From assembly GCA_013298595.1 (NCBI GenBank), contig JAAFIG010000025.1, positions 5,185 through 69,184 of the forward strand: 64,000 bases of DNA. The letters are read 5' to 3'. The notes beneath the pieces are model-generated. The model searched no databases and had not been told where the DNA came from. It worked only from the letters and a program-made list of their open reading frames with translations. Below are positions 9,001 to 17,273 of the stretch, one piece after another. A program made the translations under genes and the position numbers. The stretch's first letter is position 1. Every line of letters starts with the position of its first letter. Source of the DNA: Deinococcales bacterium (GTDB lineage Bacteria > Deinococcota > Deinococci > Deinococcales > JAAFIG01).

Positions 9001-9014
9001 TGAAAAACCCGCGT

Positions 9015-9578
9015 TCATCCCAATACCTCGCCGCGTAATTCGTACAATTCCACAGCATCTTCACCATCGGTCTCGAGCAGTTTGACTTTGACAATCTCTT
9101 GACGGCTGGTGGGAATATTCTTACCAACATAATCGGCTCGGATTGGTAATTCTCGGTGTCCTCGGTCTATCAGTACCGCCAATTGAATACTCGAGGGTCT
9201 GCCAAGGTCTATCAGTGCATCAAGTCCAGCTCGAGCGGTGCGTCCAGTGTAAAAAACATCATCCACCATGACAATACGGCGGCTCGAGATATCAAATGGT
9301 ACTTCGGTTTGGCGCACAATGGGTTGTAAGCCAACTTCCGATAAATCATCGCGGTACAAGGTGATATCAAGTTTGCCATTGGGTACTTGCACACCTTCAA
9401 GCTCAACGATTTTCTGGGCAATACGGGCAGCTAATGGAATGCCACGCGTGTGCACACCGACAATGGCAAGGTTTTGAGCACCTTTGTTGCGTTCAATAAT
9501 CTCATGGGCAATGCGGGTCACAGCTCGGCGAATATCATCTGGTTCGAGCAAACGGGCTTTGAATTCAGCGTTTTTCAT
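9015..9578 (-). CDS. pyrR: Bifunctional pyr operon attenuator / uracil phosphoribosyltransferase
   Basis: 187 residues from the ATG at 9578 ([20 protein letters not shown]). The PRPP-binding loop is [20 protein letters not shown], and residues before it ([13 protein letters not shown]) match PyrR. In this family UMP-bound PyrR binds hairpins in pyr mRNA leaders; many also have uracil phosphoribosyltransferase activity. Two matching RNA hairpins lie upstream at 9703-9744. The start overlaps the end of a leader ORF (9565-9690) by 14 bases, suggesting coupled translation. An alternative in-frame ATG 24 bases upstream (9602) has its own copy of the ribosome site because of a 24-bp tandem repeat, and would add MNFLIGGI. 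Confidence 0.95.
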   Translation of the reverse strand: MKNAEFKARLLEPDDIRRAVTRIAHEIIERNKGAQNLAIVGVHTRGIPLAARIAQKIVELEGVQVPNGKLDITLYRDDLSEVGLQPIVRQTEVPFDISSRRIVMVDDVFYTGRTARAGLDALIDLGRPSSIQLAVLIDRGHRELPIRADYVGKNIPTSRQEIVKVKLLETDGEDAVELYELRGEVLG

Positions 9579-9690
9579 GATTCCCCCAATGAGAAAATTC
9601 ATGAATCCCCCAATGAGAAGATCCGTGATTCCCCCAATAAGAAAAAACGCCGCGCAGAAAACATGCGTGGCTGCCGATAAAAGTATTCAT
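9565..9690 (-). CDS. pyr operon leader peptide
   Basis: 41 codons from the ATG at 9690, preceded by a strong AGGAGG (9696-9701), ending at 9565 inside the first codons of pyrR. The peptide has an eight-residue repeat (SYWGNHGS / SHWGIHEF / SHWGNHEK) because a 24-bp DNA repeat runs through it. A terminator hairpin (9642-9671) lies within the ORF. Known Thermus pyr operons use translation of a leader ORF to prevent termination, with PyrR blocking that translation. The geometry here fits: the second PyrR hairpin ends one base before the ribosome site. Calling it an expressed ORF is inference from this layout. Confidence 0.75.
   Translation of the reverse strand: MNTFIGSHACFLRGVFSYWGNHGSSHWGIHEFSHWGNHEKR
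9576..9647. repeat. Three tandem 24-bp copies of a ribosome-site/start-codon unit
   Basis: Copies at 9576-9599, 9600-9623 and 9624-9647 differ at only a few bases. On the mRNA strand each holds GGGGGAAT(T)CA followed by a start-like codon: ATG (pyrR), ATG in frame 24 bases upstream, and ACG in the third. The period is a multiple of three, so all copies share the pyrR frame. Confidence 0.9.
9642..9671 (-). terminator. Attenuator terminator of the pyr leader
   Basis: On the mRNA strand GCCACGCA pairs with TGCGCGGC across a 7-base loop (one mismatch), followed by a run of six U. It lies inside the leader ORF, 40-70 bases before the pyrR ATG. Confidence 0.75.
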
Positions 9691-9702
9691 TCGTTCCTCC
9701 TT

Positions 9703-9744
9703 TTGTGCCTCTCGGGACACAACCTTTCGCCTCTCAGGACGAAA
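9703..9744 (-). promoter_or_regulatory. Two tandem PyrR-binding hairpins
   Basis: On the mRNA strand, hairpin 1 (9744-9725) is a UUUCG/CGAAA stem around UCCUGAGAGG. Hairpin 2 (9722-9703) is a UUGUG/CACAA stem around UCCCGAGAGG. Both loops fit the known PyrR recognition core UCCnGnGAGGY. They are two bases apart, and the second abuts the AGGAGG of the leader ORF. Confidence 0.85.
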
Positions 9745-9774
9745 TTCAAGGTCTGCCAAGGCTACACTGTTTTC

Positions 9775-10365
9775 ATGGATTTTCGCAAGTCGCAAAAAGC
9801 AATTGCTATCTCTGGTGCAGTGCTGGCAGGTGGTCGCTCGAGCCGATTTGGCACCGATAAAGCCTTGCATAGTTGGCAAGGCAAAACCTTACTCGAGGCG
9901 GCATTGCAAAGTTTTGACCAGTACCAAGATGTTTTTATTGTTGGAGGCAAACCCGAGTACGCCCAATTTGCTCGAGTCATCCCAGATACTCAACCATTTG
10001 CAGGCGCATTACACGGCATCGCCACTGCCTTAGAAGTCGCCTTGCATCCCAGAGTTTGCATCACAGCTTGCGACATGCCCAACCTGAGCAGTGCCTACTG
10101 GCAATACCTCGAGACATTCAACGCCGAAGTGGTCATACCCGAAAATCAACACGGACAACTCGAGCCACTGGCAGCGATCTACAACAAACAACTTTTAGCA
10201 CACGCCCAAAACGCTATTGCTCGAGATAACTTCAAACTCAGCACATGGTTTCAAGGTGCAGAGATCCAAATTGTTTCATGGGCAAACCTCGAGCCACGTT
10301 TCTCGAGCCAGATTTTTTTGAACGCGAATTATCTCGAGGATTTAGTGGTTAATGTTCCAACATGA
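9775..10365 (+). CDS. mobA: Molybdenum cofactor guanylyltransferase
   Basis: 196 residues from the ATG at 9775. The nucleotidyltransferase signature AVLAGGRSSRFGTDKALHSWQGKTL matches MobA (LAGGxSxRxGxDKA). Later motifs are GALHGIATAL, TACDMPNLS (metal-binding Asp) and QLEPLAAIYNKQLL. The enzyme transfers GMP to molybdopterin to form the guanine dinucleotide cofactor. TACACT at 9763-9768 is a leaderless-type -10 box. The gene is divergent from the pyr leader, and their promoter regions must overlap, since the first PyrR hairpin ends only 30 bases from this ATG. Longer in-frame starts upstream run back through the pyr leader and are rejected. No other molybdenum genes are in view. Confidence 0.9.
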   Translation: MDFRKSQKAIAISGAVLAGGRSSRFGTDKALHSWQGKTLLEAALQSFDQYQDVFIVGGKPEYAQFARVIPDTQPFAGALHGIATALEVALHPRVCITACDMPNLSSAYWQYLETFNAEVVIPENQHGQLEPLAAIYNKQLLAHAQNAIARDNFKLSTWFQGAEIQIVSWANLEPRFSSQIFLNANYLEDLVVNVPT

Positions 10366-10599
10366 TGATTTTGAATTGCCTATCATAGGGCGAATACAAG
10401 ATTCGCCTCTACACTCGATTTGTATTTTTGTCCTAGCCAGTATGAAGCCTCCGAAAGAATGAAATATTATTGCTATAACTGGGAGGGGACAAGCCCCTCC
10501 CCTACATAAAAACATCGTCTTGTAGGGGAGACCCTTGTGGTCTCCTTGTTTTTCTCTACTAGCTATTCATCTCATGGGCTTGCTGTACACTTATTGTCT
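10366..10599. repeat. Spacer with three REP-like elements and the mutL -10 box
   Basis: 10388-10413 (AGGGCGAATACAAGATTCGC then CTCTACA), 10481-10506 (GGGAGGGGACAAGCCCCTCC then CCTACA) and 10521-10545 (TGTAGGGGAGACCCTTGTGG then TCTCC) are REP-like hairpins; the last two face each other. TACACT at 10586-10591 lies 8 bases before the mutL ATG as a leaderless-type -10 box. Confidence 0.75.
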
Positions 10600-12264
10600 A
10601 TGCCGATTCGTGTTTTACCAGAAGCTTTACGACGTGAAATCGCGGCTGGTGAAATCATTACTCGTCCTGCCGATGCGGTGAAGGAATTGCTCGAGAATGC
10701 TTTGGATGCAGCAGCAACTCGAGTTGATGTGGTCTTGCGTGGAGCGGGTTTAGAGTTAATTCGTGTGACCGATGATGGTGTAGGCATTGTTTTTGATGAA
10801 GTGAAATTGGCTTTGGAACGTTTTGCAACCAGTAAACTCGAGGTGATTGAACGCATTGATTCGCTTGGGTTTCGTGGTGAGGCGTTGTGGAGTATGGCAT
10901 TTGCAGCCGATGTGATGCTGACTTCGCGTCCAAAATCGCAATTAGGCGGAGCGCAATTGCGGGTAACCGATGGTGAAATGGTGCTCGAGAAAGTGTCTTG
11001 TGCGGCGGGTACCAGTGTTGAAGTGCAACATTTGTTTGCCCGTTTTCCGGCGCGTAAAGCAGGTTTAGAATCGGCTTCACTCGAGGTTCGGCGTGTGCTG
11101 AATGTGGTGCAGCGGTATGCGTTGCATCATCCGCAAGTGGCTTGGCGAGTGCTTGTCGAAGATGATGTGCGTTTTCAACATACGCCCAGTGGTTTTCGGG
11201 ATGCAGTTGCCAATGTGTACGGTGCGATGACAGCAAATCGGTTATTGCCTCTCGAGTTTGCTTCGGATTCTGTGCAAGTTTCTGGGGTGATGACCCGTCC
11301 TGAATTAGCTCGTCCGCGCCGAGATCGGATGCACATTGCCATCAATGGTCGCCCAGTCGAACTCGAGGATGGTATGGCAAATGCGGTTTTGCGGGCATTC
11401 TCGAGTTTGTTACCAAAAAATCATGCACCGAGTATGGTTTTGAATGTGCAAGTTAAACCCGAAGCTGTTAATCAAAACGCGCATCCTGGCAAATTACGGG
11501 TGGCTTTGCTTGAAGCTAAACATGTCGAAAGTGTGGTCGAAAATGCGGTTGCACAAGCTTTGGCGTTGCATCCACTGGCACCCAGTGCGCCTGAACCTCG
11601 GGTGGTGCAAGCCCCGCAACCTGTGCGCTCGAGTTTTCCGAGTTTGCGTTTAATTGGAACGTACCGTGATGCGTACTTACTTGCCGAAAGTGGCGATGAT
11701 GCCGATTTGTGGTTGCTCGATCAGCACGCGGCGCATGAACGCATTTTATTTGAAGAACTTGAACAAGCCTTTGACCAAGCAAAAATTCTCGAGTTACCTA
11801 AACCCGAATTGTTAACCTTACCACCCGATTTAGAAGGGCTGCTCGAGTCTCGGCGTGAAGAATTGCAAACATGGGGTTTTACTTTTGAAAATTTCGGTGG
11901 TGGTTTGCATCGCCTCAGCAGCATCCCTGCTGCGCTGATAGCCGTGCGAATCGAAACAGTTATAGACACCTTGGCTCGAGCCTTAAACGCTCCAGATGCG
12001 CGTCGAGATTTTCTTGCCCGCATGGCATGTTTACCTGCCATCAAAGCAGGGCATGTGCTTTCAAAAGCCACTGCCGAAACCCTGCTCGAGGCACTGCGAG
12101 CCTGCCAAGTGCCGTGGGCATGTCCACACGGCAGACCCACGGCTTTACGCCTATCCGAACGCGACTTAGCTCATCAATTTGGTCGTCGCAGCCCTCGAGA
12201 TGTGGCTCGAGGTGAGTATAGTGCAGAGAAAAGAGAAAAGAGGCAAGAAAAAGCTGGTAGCTAG
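10600..12264 (+). CDS. mutL: DNA mismatch repair protein MutL (endonuclease type)
   Basis: 554 residues from the ATG at 10600 (MPIRVLPEALRREIAAGEII). The GHKL ATPase domain (about 1-330) shows ELLENALDA, TDDGVGI and GFRGEAL. The C-terminal domain has the endonuclease motif DQHAAHERILFEE, plus ACLPAIKAGH and CPHGRP, so this is the nicking type found in bacteria without MutH. It links MutS mismatch recognition to strand incision. The linker is short and the protein is somewhat smaller than many MutL proteins. mutS is not in the window. It converges with the GGDEF gene, the two stops being 10 bases apart. Confidence 0.97.
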   Translation: MPIRVLPEALRREIAAGEIITRPADAVKELLENALDAAATRVDVVLRGAGLELIRVTDDGVGIVFDEVKLALERFATSKLEVIERIDSLGFRGEALWSMAFAADVMLTSRPKSQLGGAQLRVTDGEMVLEKVSCAAGTSVEVQHLFARFPARKAGLESASLEVRRVLNVVQRYALHHPQVAWRVLVEDDVRFQHTPSGFRDAVANVYGAMTANRLLPLEFASDSVQVSGVMTRPELARPRRDRMHIAINGRPVELEDGMANAVLRAFSSLLPKNHAPSMVLNVQVKPEAVNQNAHPGKLRVALLEAKHVESVVENAVAQALALHPLAPSAPEPRVVQAPQPVRSSFPSLRLIGTYRDAYLLAESGDDADLWLLDQHAAHERILFEELEQAFDQAKILELPKPELLTLPPDLEGLLESRREELQTWGFTFENFGGGLHRLSSIPAALIAVRIETVIDTLARALNAPDARRDFLARMACLPAIKAGHVLSKATAETLLEALRACQVPWACPHGRPTALRLSERDLAHQFGRRSPRDVARGEYSAEKREKRQEKAGS

Positions 12265-12274
12265 TCGCAACAAC

Positions 12275-14203
12275 TCAAAGCCCTTTTTCTACATACATAG
12301 CTCGATCAGCCGCTCGGTACAAGCCATCGGCGGTGCTGGCATCAGTGGGAAAAATGGCGTAACCCATCGATGCACTGAGTAAAATTGGCATCTCGGGAAT
12401 GTAAATTGCATGAATAACAGCTTTTAATTTCTCGAGTAAAATCGTTGCCATTTCAGGGGTGCGAATATCAGGCGCGATGATGCAGAATTCATCGCCACCT
12501 AATCTAGCAACAGTGTCAGAAGCTCGGACAGTGTTTTCAAAAACCCGAGCAACACTGATCAACACAATGTCACCTGCGGCGTGACCATAGGTATCGTTGA
12601 TGGTTTTAAAATGATTTAAATCGATGTGTAGCAAAGCAAAACAAGTTTGGTCACGGTTGGCTCGAGCAATGGCTTGTTCGATACGGTCATTGTACAAGGC
12701 TCGGTTTGGTAAACCAGTCAATTGATCGTGCAAGGCTTGGTACTCGAGCGATAACAGTAATCGTTGACGTTCAATGGCAATCGCTGCAAGGTCGCAACTC
12801 GAAGTGATTCTTGGGTCAAGCGCATCAGAAAGCGGGGTTTTGGAAAATAACACCATACCGCCTCGAACAGCGCCATTGGATAAACGCATTGGCAGTAAAG
12901 TGGCATAATTCAGGGCGGATTGCAGCAAAACTTGGCGTAACTCGGGTGCAAATAAAGTAGTGTCAGTTAAAGGAAACGCAAAAGGTTTACCTTGACGTAA
13001 GAATTGGCGCATCTGAGCAGCACTTTCTTCTAAAACAATTGTCTCGAGGAAAGGTAAGGCAATGTCTGGAATGGCAGCTTGGGCTTTTAAGTGCACAACA
13101 CCATCGTTGTATGCAGTGATACCACAAGGAAAACCCATTTGCTGATACAACAAATCAGCAATGGTTGTTAAAATAGTTTCTAATGGCGCACCTTGTGCCA
13201 TAAACTCGAGGGCTTTGTTACGGTTTTGCTCGAGTAATTGTTGGTTTTTCATGGTTGTAATATTGGTGATTAAACCTCGCCAATACGAAACATCGTCTAT
13301 TTTGTCTAAGGTTGCTTGGACATGAATCCAAAGGAATTTACCATTCAGGCAACGCATTCGGTATTGTTGATTGTAGGGTGTCAGAAATTTTGCCGAGTAA
13401 CGCAAAGCCTCTAGGATACGTGGTTGGTCATCATAATGAACAGTGCTAATAAACCATTTTTCTTCACTAAACCATTGTTCGACTGGGTAGCCAAACATAT
13501 TTTGAGCACCTTGTGAAACAAAGGTTAATTGGGGGAAACCATTGCTGATTTCACCCTCAAAAACAATACCATCAAGGTTATTGACCAAATCCACAAAACG
13601 GTTTTGGCTGGTACGTAAAGCTTGCTCGACCACCTCACGGTCTGCAATTTCGCGGCGTAAAGTTTCAATCATGCGGCTTTGTTTAAGCACTGGTATGGCA
13701 GCCATCACTAAGTTCATGGCTAAGTTTTGATCGGCAAGACTAAAATCTCTTGGGGTATGCGAATCCACGCCAAGGGTGCCAATCACGCTATCGCCACCAA
13801 TAATGGGTACAATCATCATGGATTGAATACCAAACACTTGAGCAGCTCGGTTACTGGCGACCGAGGCACTAGGTGCCGTTAAATCTTGTACCACAATCGG
13901 ACGGCGTTCCTGAATAGCTTTGAAGGTCTGAGCATTTTCGGCTAAAGAAATCACCCAACCCAAAGCACTTTTGCCACTTGGATTGTACTCTGCGATAATC
14001 TCGAGTGAATGCTGATCGGGACTGAGCCGACCAAACCCAGCCGAATCTGCCCCTAACGCTTTGGTGATTTCAGCACATAAGACATCGAGCACATGCGTTG
14101 GCTCGAGTGTTGCAGCCGCACTATTGATTCGGCGCAGAATACGCGCCTCAAGCAATTGCTGCTCGAAAATTGCTGCTGCACTTGGTAATGAATGATCTGA
14201 CAT
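12275..14203 (-). CDS. Diguanylate cyclase with GAF-PAS-GAF-GGDEF domains
   Basis: 642 residues, apparently soluble. A GAF-like domain spans about 20-185, a PAS domain about 205-320 (FVDLVNNLDGIVFEG... with a PAC end WRGLITNITTMKNQ), a second GAF-like domain about 330-480, and GGDEF about 490-640. The catalytic site is intact: LTGLPNRALYNDR, HIDLNHFKTINDTYGH and VARLGGDEFCII. It should make c-di-GMP in response to ligands of the sensory domains, which cannot be named. argJ lies 60 bases upstream on the same strand, so they may share a transcript. Confidence 0.92.
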   Translation of the reverse strand: MSDHSLPSAAAIFEQQLLEARILRRINSAAATLEPTHVLDVLCAEITKALGADSAGFGRLSPDQHSLEIIAEYNPSGKSALGWVISLAENAQTFKAIQERRPIVVQDLTAPSASVASNRAAQVFGIQSMMIVPIIGGDSVIGTLGVDSHTPRDFSLADQNLAMNLVMAAIPVLKQSRMIETLRREIADREVVEQALRTSQNRFVDLVNNLDGIVFEGEISNGFPQLTFVSQGAQNMFGYPVEQWFSEEKWFISTVHYDDQPRILEALRYSAKFLTPYNQQYRMRCLNGKFLWIHVQATLDKIDDVSYWRGLITNITTMKNQQLLEQNRNKALEFMAQGAPLETILTTIADLLYQQMGFPCGITAYNDGVVHLKAQAAIPDIALPFLETIVLEESAAQMRQFLRQGKPFAFPLTDTTLFAPELRQVLLQSALNYATLLPMRLSNGAVRGGMVLFSKTPLSDALDPRITSSCDLAAIAIERQRLLLSLEYQALHDQLTGLPNRALYNDRIEQAIARANRDQTCFALLHIDLNHFKTINDTYGHAAGDIVLISVARVFENTVRASDTVARLGGDEFCIIAPDIRTPEMATILLEKLKAVIHAIYIPEMPILLSASMGYAIFPTDASTADGLYRAADRAMYVEKGL

Positions 14204-14263
14204 GTCGCAATCCCGAAGGCTATGTTACTCGAGTTGAGATGAGCTTTTGCTACAAAACCTACT

Positions 14264-15409
14264 TTAGGTTGTGTATTCGGCATTAATTTTCACGTACTCC
14301 TCGGTTAAATCACAACCCCAAGCGGTTCCTGTGCCTGTGCCTTGCCTAAGGTCAATTTCGGCAATCACTTCGGTGGCTTTCATGGCATTGCTGACTAAGG
14401 TACGATCAAAATTTTGTACAGCCGCATCAAATAATGTTATGCCTTGCAGTGTAATACGCACACTGCTGGTTTCAAAATACGCAACCGATTTACCAATTGC
14501 CATCATAATGCGACCCCAATTTGGGTCGTTGCCATACACAGCACTTTTCCAAAGTGGGCTGGCTGCCACAGATAAAGCGGCTTGTCGAGCCTCGAGATCA
14601 GTTCGTGCCCCTAGTACCTGAACTGTTAAGAGTTTTGTTGCCCCTTCACCATCTCGAGCCAGTTGTCGTGCCAACGATTCACAAACACTCTGCACCGCTG
14701 CCCAAAATTCGTTTAAGTCAACATTGCCAGCTAAACCATTTGCCAATAAAACCGCCATATCGTTGGTGCTGGTATCGGTATCTACAGTCACTTGATTAAA
14801 ACTGGTATCAACAATAGCTTGAAAACGTAAACGCAATTCTGCTTGAGGCACAGCTGCATCGGTAAAAATGTATGCCAGCATCGTTGCCATATTTGGCGCA
14901 ATCATGCCGCTGCCTTTACAAACACCAACCACACTAACACCACTGGAAAGCGTGACTCGAGCTGTTTTTTCAACCAAATCTGTGGTCAGAATCCCCAAAG
15001 CAAAAGGCTCGAGATCAGTGCCAAGCACAACATTTGGTAAAGCTGCCTCGATTTTTTCCACAGGTAATGGCACACCAATCACACCTGTACTAGCAGTTAA
15101 AACACTTGAATCAGTAATGCCAAGTTGTGTTCCTGTAACCATTGCCATACGCTGATTACTACTGATACCCACTTCGCCCGTGGCACAATTTGCATTACCA
15201 GCATTAACAATAATGGCTTGTATTGCCCCGTGATCCTCGAGCAAAGCACGATTACGTGTCACGCACGGCGCAGCCGCTCGGTTGGTTGTACCCGAAAATG
15301 CCCAAGTACAAGGAACTTCACTGACTAACAAAGCCAAATCGGTTTTACCAGAGGGTTTAATACCAGCTTTAATTGCACCTGCACGAAAGCCTCGAGGAAG
15401 AGAAGACAT
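14264..15409 (-). CDS. argJ: Bifunctional glutamate N-acetyltransferase / amino-acid N-acetyltransferase
   Basis: 381 residues. ArgJ recycles the acetyl group from N-acetylornithine to glutamate in arginine synthesis and is self-cleaved before a nucleophilic Thr. The cleavage motif is visible as KGSGMIAPNMATMLAYIFTDA (cut between Ala and Thr of ATML, about residue 180). Other family stretches are VNAGNANCATG, TASTGVIGVPLP, VDTDTSTNDMAVLLANG and GNDPNWGRIMMAIG. On the minus strand TAAACT (15416-15421) ends 6 bases before the ATG, a leaderless-type -10. No other arg genes are nearby. Confidence 0.96.
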   Translation of the reverse strand: MSSLPRGFRAGAIKAGIKPSGKTDLALLVSEVPCTWAFSGTTNRAAAPCVTRNRALLEDHGAIQAIIVNAGNANCATGEVGISSNQRMAMVTGTQLGITDSSVLTASTGVIGVPLPVEKIEAALPNVVLGTDLEPFALGILTTDLVEKTARVTLSSGVSVVGVCKGSGMIAPNMATMLAYIFTDAAVPQAELRLRFQAIVDTSFNQVTVDTDTSTNDMAVLLANGLAGNVDLNEFWAAVQSVCESLARQLARDGEGATKLLTVQVLGARTDLEARQAALSVAASPLWKSAVYGNDPNWGRIMMAIGKSVAYFETSSVRITLQGITLFDAAVQNFDRTLVSNAMKATEVIAEIDLRQGTGTGTAWGCDLTEEYVKINAEYTT

Positions 15410-15415
15410 AAAACC

Positions 15416-15421
15416 AGTTTA
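15416..15421 (-). promoter_or_regulatory. -10 box (TAAACT) of leaderless argJ
   Basis: TAAACT on the minus strand, 6 bases before the argJ ATG, matching the recurring TANNNT-start spacing. Confidence 0.5.
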
Positions 15422-15451
15422 CTATGTCTGAACAAGTAGTGCTGAAAAACG

Positions 15452-17125
15452 TTATTTTACGGGCAAGTAACTTTGTGTGATAAAGACGTACGCTCCTTGG
15501 TATTTCGTACCATCCAAATGCACATCGCGGAAGAAGGTATAACGCAATTTTAATGTATTGGTAAATTTCAGTTCTATTGAATACGGTAACAGTGTATATG
15601 TACCATCCGTGCCATTATTACTCGAGCTGGTGACACTATAATCTGTACCTGCAATACTAAAATACGATGCCCCACCAGACCGCGAAGAAATCGAAAATGT
15701 GCCATTGCTCGAGAGTATTAAAGTATCTTCGCTGTACGAACCAGTGGTACCATTGGTGGAACTGCTGAGGTATTTGAGTTTGGCATTAAATGGTTCTTTT
15801 GGATTTGGTGGTACAGGTTTGTAGTTTTGATCGCCAATTTCTACACTGCCATCTTTATTTTTTTGAAAGCGCTCGGATTCATTACTCATAATGATTGCAT
15901 TTCCTTTGACCGAATAGCTTTCGCAAAGTGTAGATGCTAATGGCGTGGTTGCTAATTTAATTGGTACGCGTTGACAATCAAAATTCTCGAACCCCCAACG
16001 ATACGCGCTTTTACTTTTTAACCCATCAGTACCAAAATAAGCTGGTCTTCTCGAGCCTTGATACCCTTCGCCTAAGTAAAAACCATTTAAACCACCTGTA
16101 CCTCGGGGGGTGTTGGCTTTAACATTTTTGGGTTTTAGATAGGTCTCTGGGTTTTCAGCTTGTGCCATCAGTTGCGTTGGACTAGGGTACTTGGTATTAC
16201 CCATACGAGTACAATCGGTTAAATCGTAGGTAAAACCATTATCATCCCACTCGAGAATAATTGTATTTTTTTGCGAATTAAATGAACCCGTTAAGAGTTC
16301 GTTTTTATGATGACCAGCAGTTACAGTAGCGATAAATCTGTAATCGCTGGCAAATCTGCCACTCAGCCAATCCAGTCTGCCATCGCGCATTCGATAAAAA
16401 CCAAGGTGATCTGGAAAATCAACTGCATCGGTAAAACTGTACTTTACCCAAAAATCAGGCGGTGTTGAATCAACCGAAACACTGTACTGACCATTGGCAA
16501 AGAGATCAAATTGGAATGTACGAAAAACCCTTACTTGAGGATTATTGGGATCTTTTGCCCAATTGGTAAATTCAATACTTTTACTTTGGCAAGTATAACG
16601 ACCTGCTAGTGGTAACGGCGAGTTGCCAATATTTAAAGTTGGTTTGCTCGAAGGTACACTGGGTGTTGCACTGGTATCAAGCTCTCGAGCCATTTCAGCC
16701 AAGACCAACAGTTCTTTGACACGCTGAGTTTTGACCATATTTTGCGCTGGTTGTTGCAAATAACTTGATAAATCTGCACAAATTCCCTCGAGTTTATTGC
16801 CTAAACGAGCTTCGATTTGTTTAATCAAAGCTGCTTTGAATTGCGGCATCAGCGTAGCGATTTGCTGATTTTTAGCAGCGTAAGCCTGTAAGACTCGAGG
16901 AAAATCTGCTAAACCATTACGAGGAATCCAAGCGTTAAAAGCTTTCAGACTGGCTTCTTTGGTGGCAACATACTTTGCATTGCAAACAGTGGTTAATGCT
17001 TCAACTTGACCATAATCCTCGAGTAACGTCACCATTGCATCAGCCCGTTCTTGTGATGTAAAAGCCAAAGCCGCCACACTCGAAACTATGCAAAGTAACA
17101 CCAACCAAGTAAAGTGTTTCGTCAT
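15452..17125 (-). CDS. Exported protein of unknown function
   Basis: 557 residues. The N-terminus MTKHFTWLVLLCIVSSVAALAFTS is a typical signal peptide, so the protein is probably secreted or periplasmic. Residues 25-170 are helical (QVEALTTVCNAKYVATKE..., IEARLGNKLEGI). Residues 180 onward are beta-rich and start with GRYTCQSKSIEF. The C-terminal half has repeated Gly/Tyr/Thr-rich strands resembling short calycin-like or lipocalin-like barrels, for example LILSSNGTFSISSRSGGASY and GTYTLLPYSIELKF. No catalytic motif is seen and I do not recognise the family. It is not obviously in an operon. Confidence 0.75.
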   Translation of the reverse strand: MTKHFTWLVLLCIVSSVAALAFTSQERADAMVTLLEDYGQVEALTTVCNAKYVATKEASLKAFNAWIPRNGLADFPRVLQAYAAKNQQIATLMPQFKAALIKQIEARLGNKLEGICADLSSYLQQPAQNMVKTQRVKELLVLAEMARELDTSATPSVPSSKPTLNIGNSPLPLAGRYTCQSKSIEFTNWAKDPNNPQVRVFRTFQFDLFANGQYSVSVDSTPPDFWVKYSFTDAVDFPDHLGFYRMRDGRLDWLSGRFASDYRFIATVTAGHHKNELLTGSFNSQKNTIILEWDDNGFTYDLTDCTRMGNTKYPSPTQLMAQAENPETYLKPKNVKANTPRGTGGLNGFYLGEGYQGSRRPAYFGTDGLKSKSAYRWGFENFDCQRVPIKLATTPLASTLCESYSVKGNAIIMSNESERFQKNKDGSVEIGDQNYKPVPPNPKEPFNAKLKYLSSSTNGTTGSYSEDTLILSSNGTFSISSRSGGASYFSIAGTDYSVTSSSNNGTDGTYTLLPYSIELKFTNTLKLRYTFFRDVHLDGTKYQGAYVFITQSYLPVK

Positions 17126-17193
17126 AACAGCATTTGACGGTCAACCCATGAGTTAAGCATGAAATTCTAAAGAGGAAACCAAGACCATCCCTC

Positions 17194-17223
17194 TGGACAG
17201 CAAGCCACTCGAGATGATACGGT
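17194..17223 (+). promoter_or_regulatory. Candidate trp promoter
   Basis: TGGACA (17194-17199), 18 bases, TACGGT (17218-17223), then 8 bases to the ATG of the trp leader peptide. The -35 matches 5 of 6 consensus bases. If used, the leader peptide would be translated from a leaderless mRNA, in line with the lack of a ribosome site. Confidence 0.45.
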
Positions 17224-17231
17224 TTACCCAG

Positions 17232-17273
17232 ATGAAACGCATTTGTGCAAATTGGTGGTGGCAACTCGTATAA
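17232..17273 (+). CDS. trpL: trp operon leader peptide
   Basis: 13 codons: MKRICANWWWQLV, then TAA. Three consecutive TGG Trp codons (17253-17261) are the hallmark of a ribosome-stalling attenuator. The ORF lies 186 bases before trpE and is followed at once by mutually exclusive hairpins and a terminator. Confidence 0.92.
   Translation: MKRICANWWWQLV

Noticed and set aside
9576-9647. Small CRISPR-like array
   Set aside because: Three contiguous 24-bp copies without spacers; it is a tandem duplication of a ribosome-site region.
9484-10365. Longer mobA ORF beginning at 9484
   Set aside because: The added part reads backward through the pyr leader repeats; the MobA fold starts just after the ATG at 9775.
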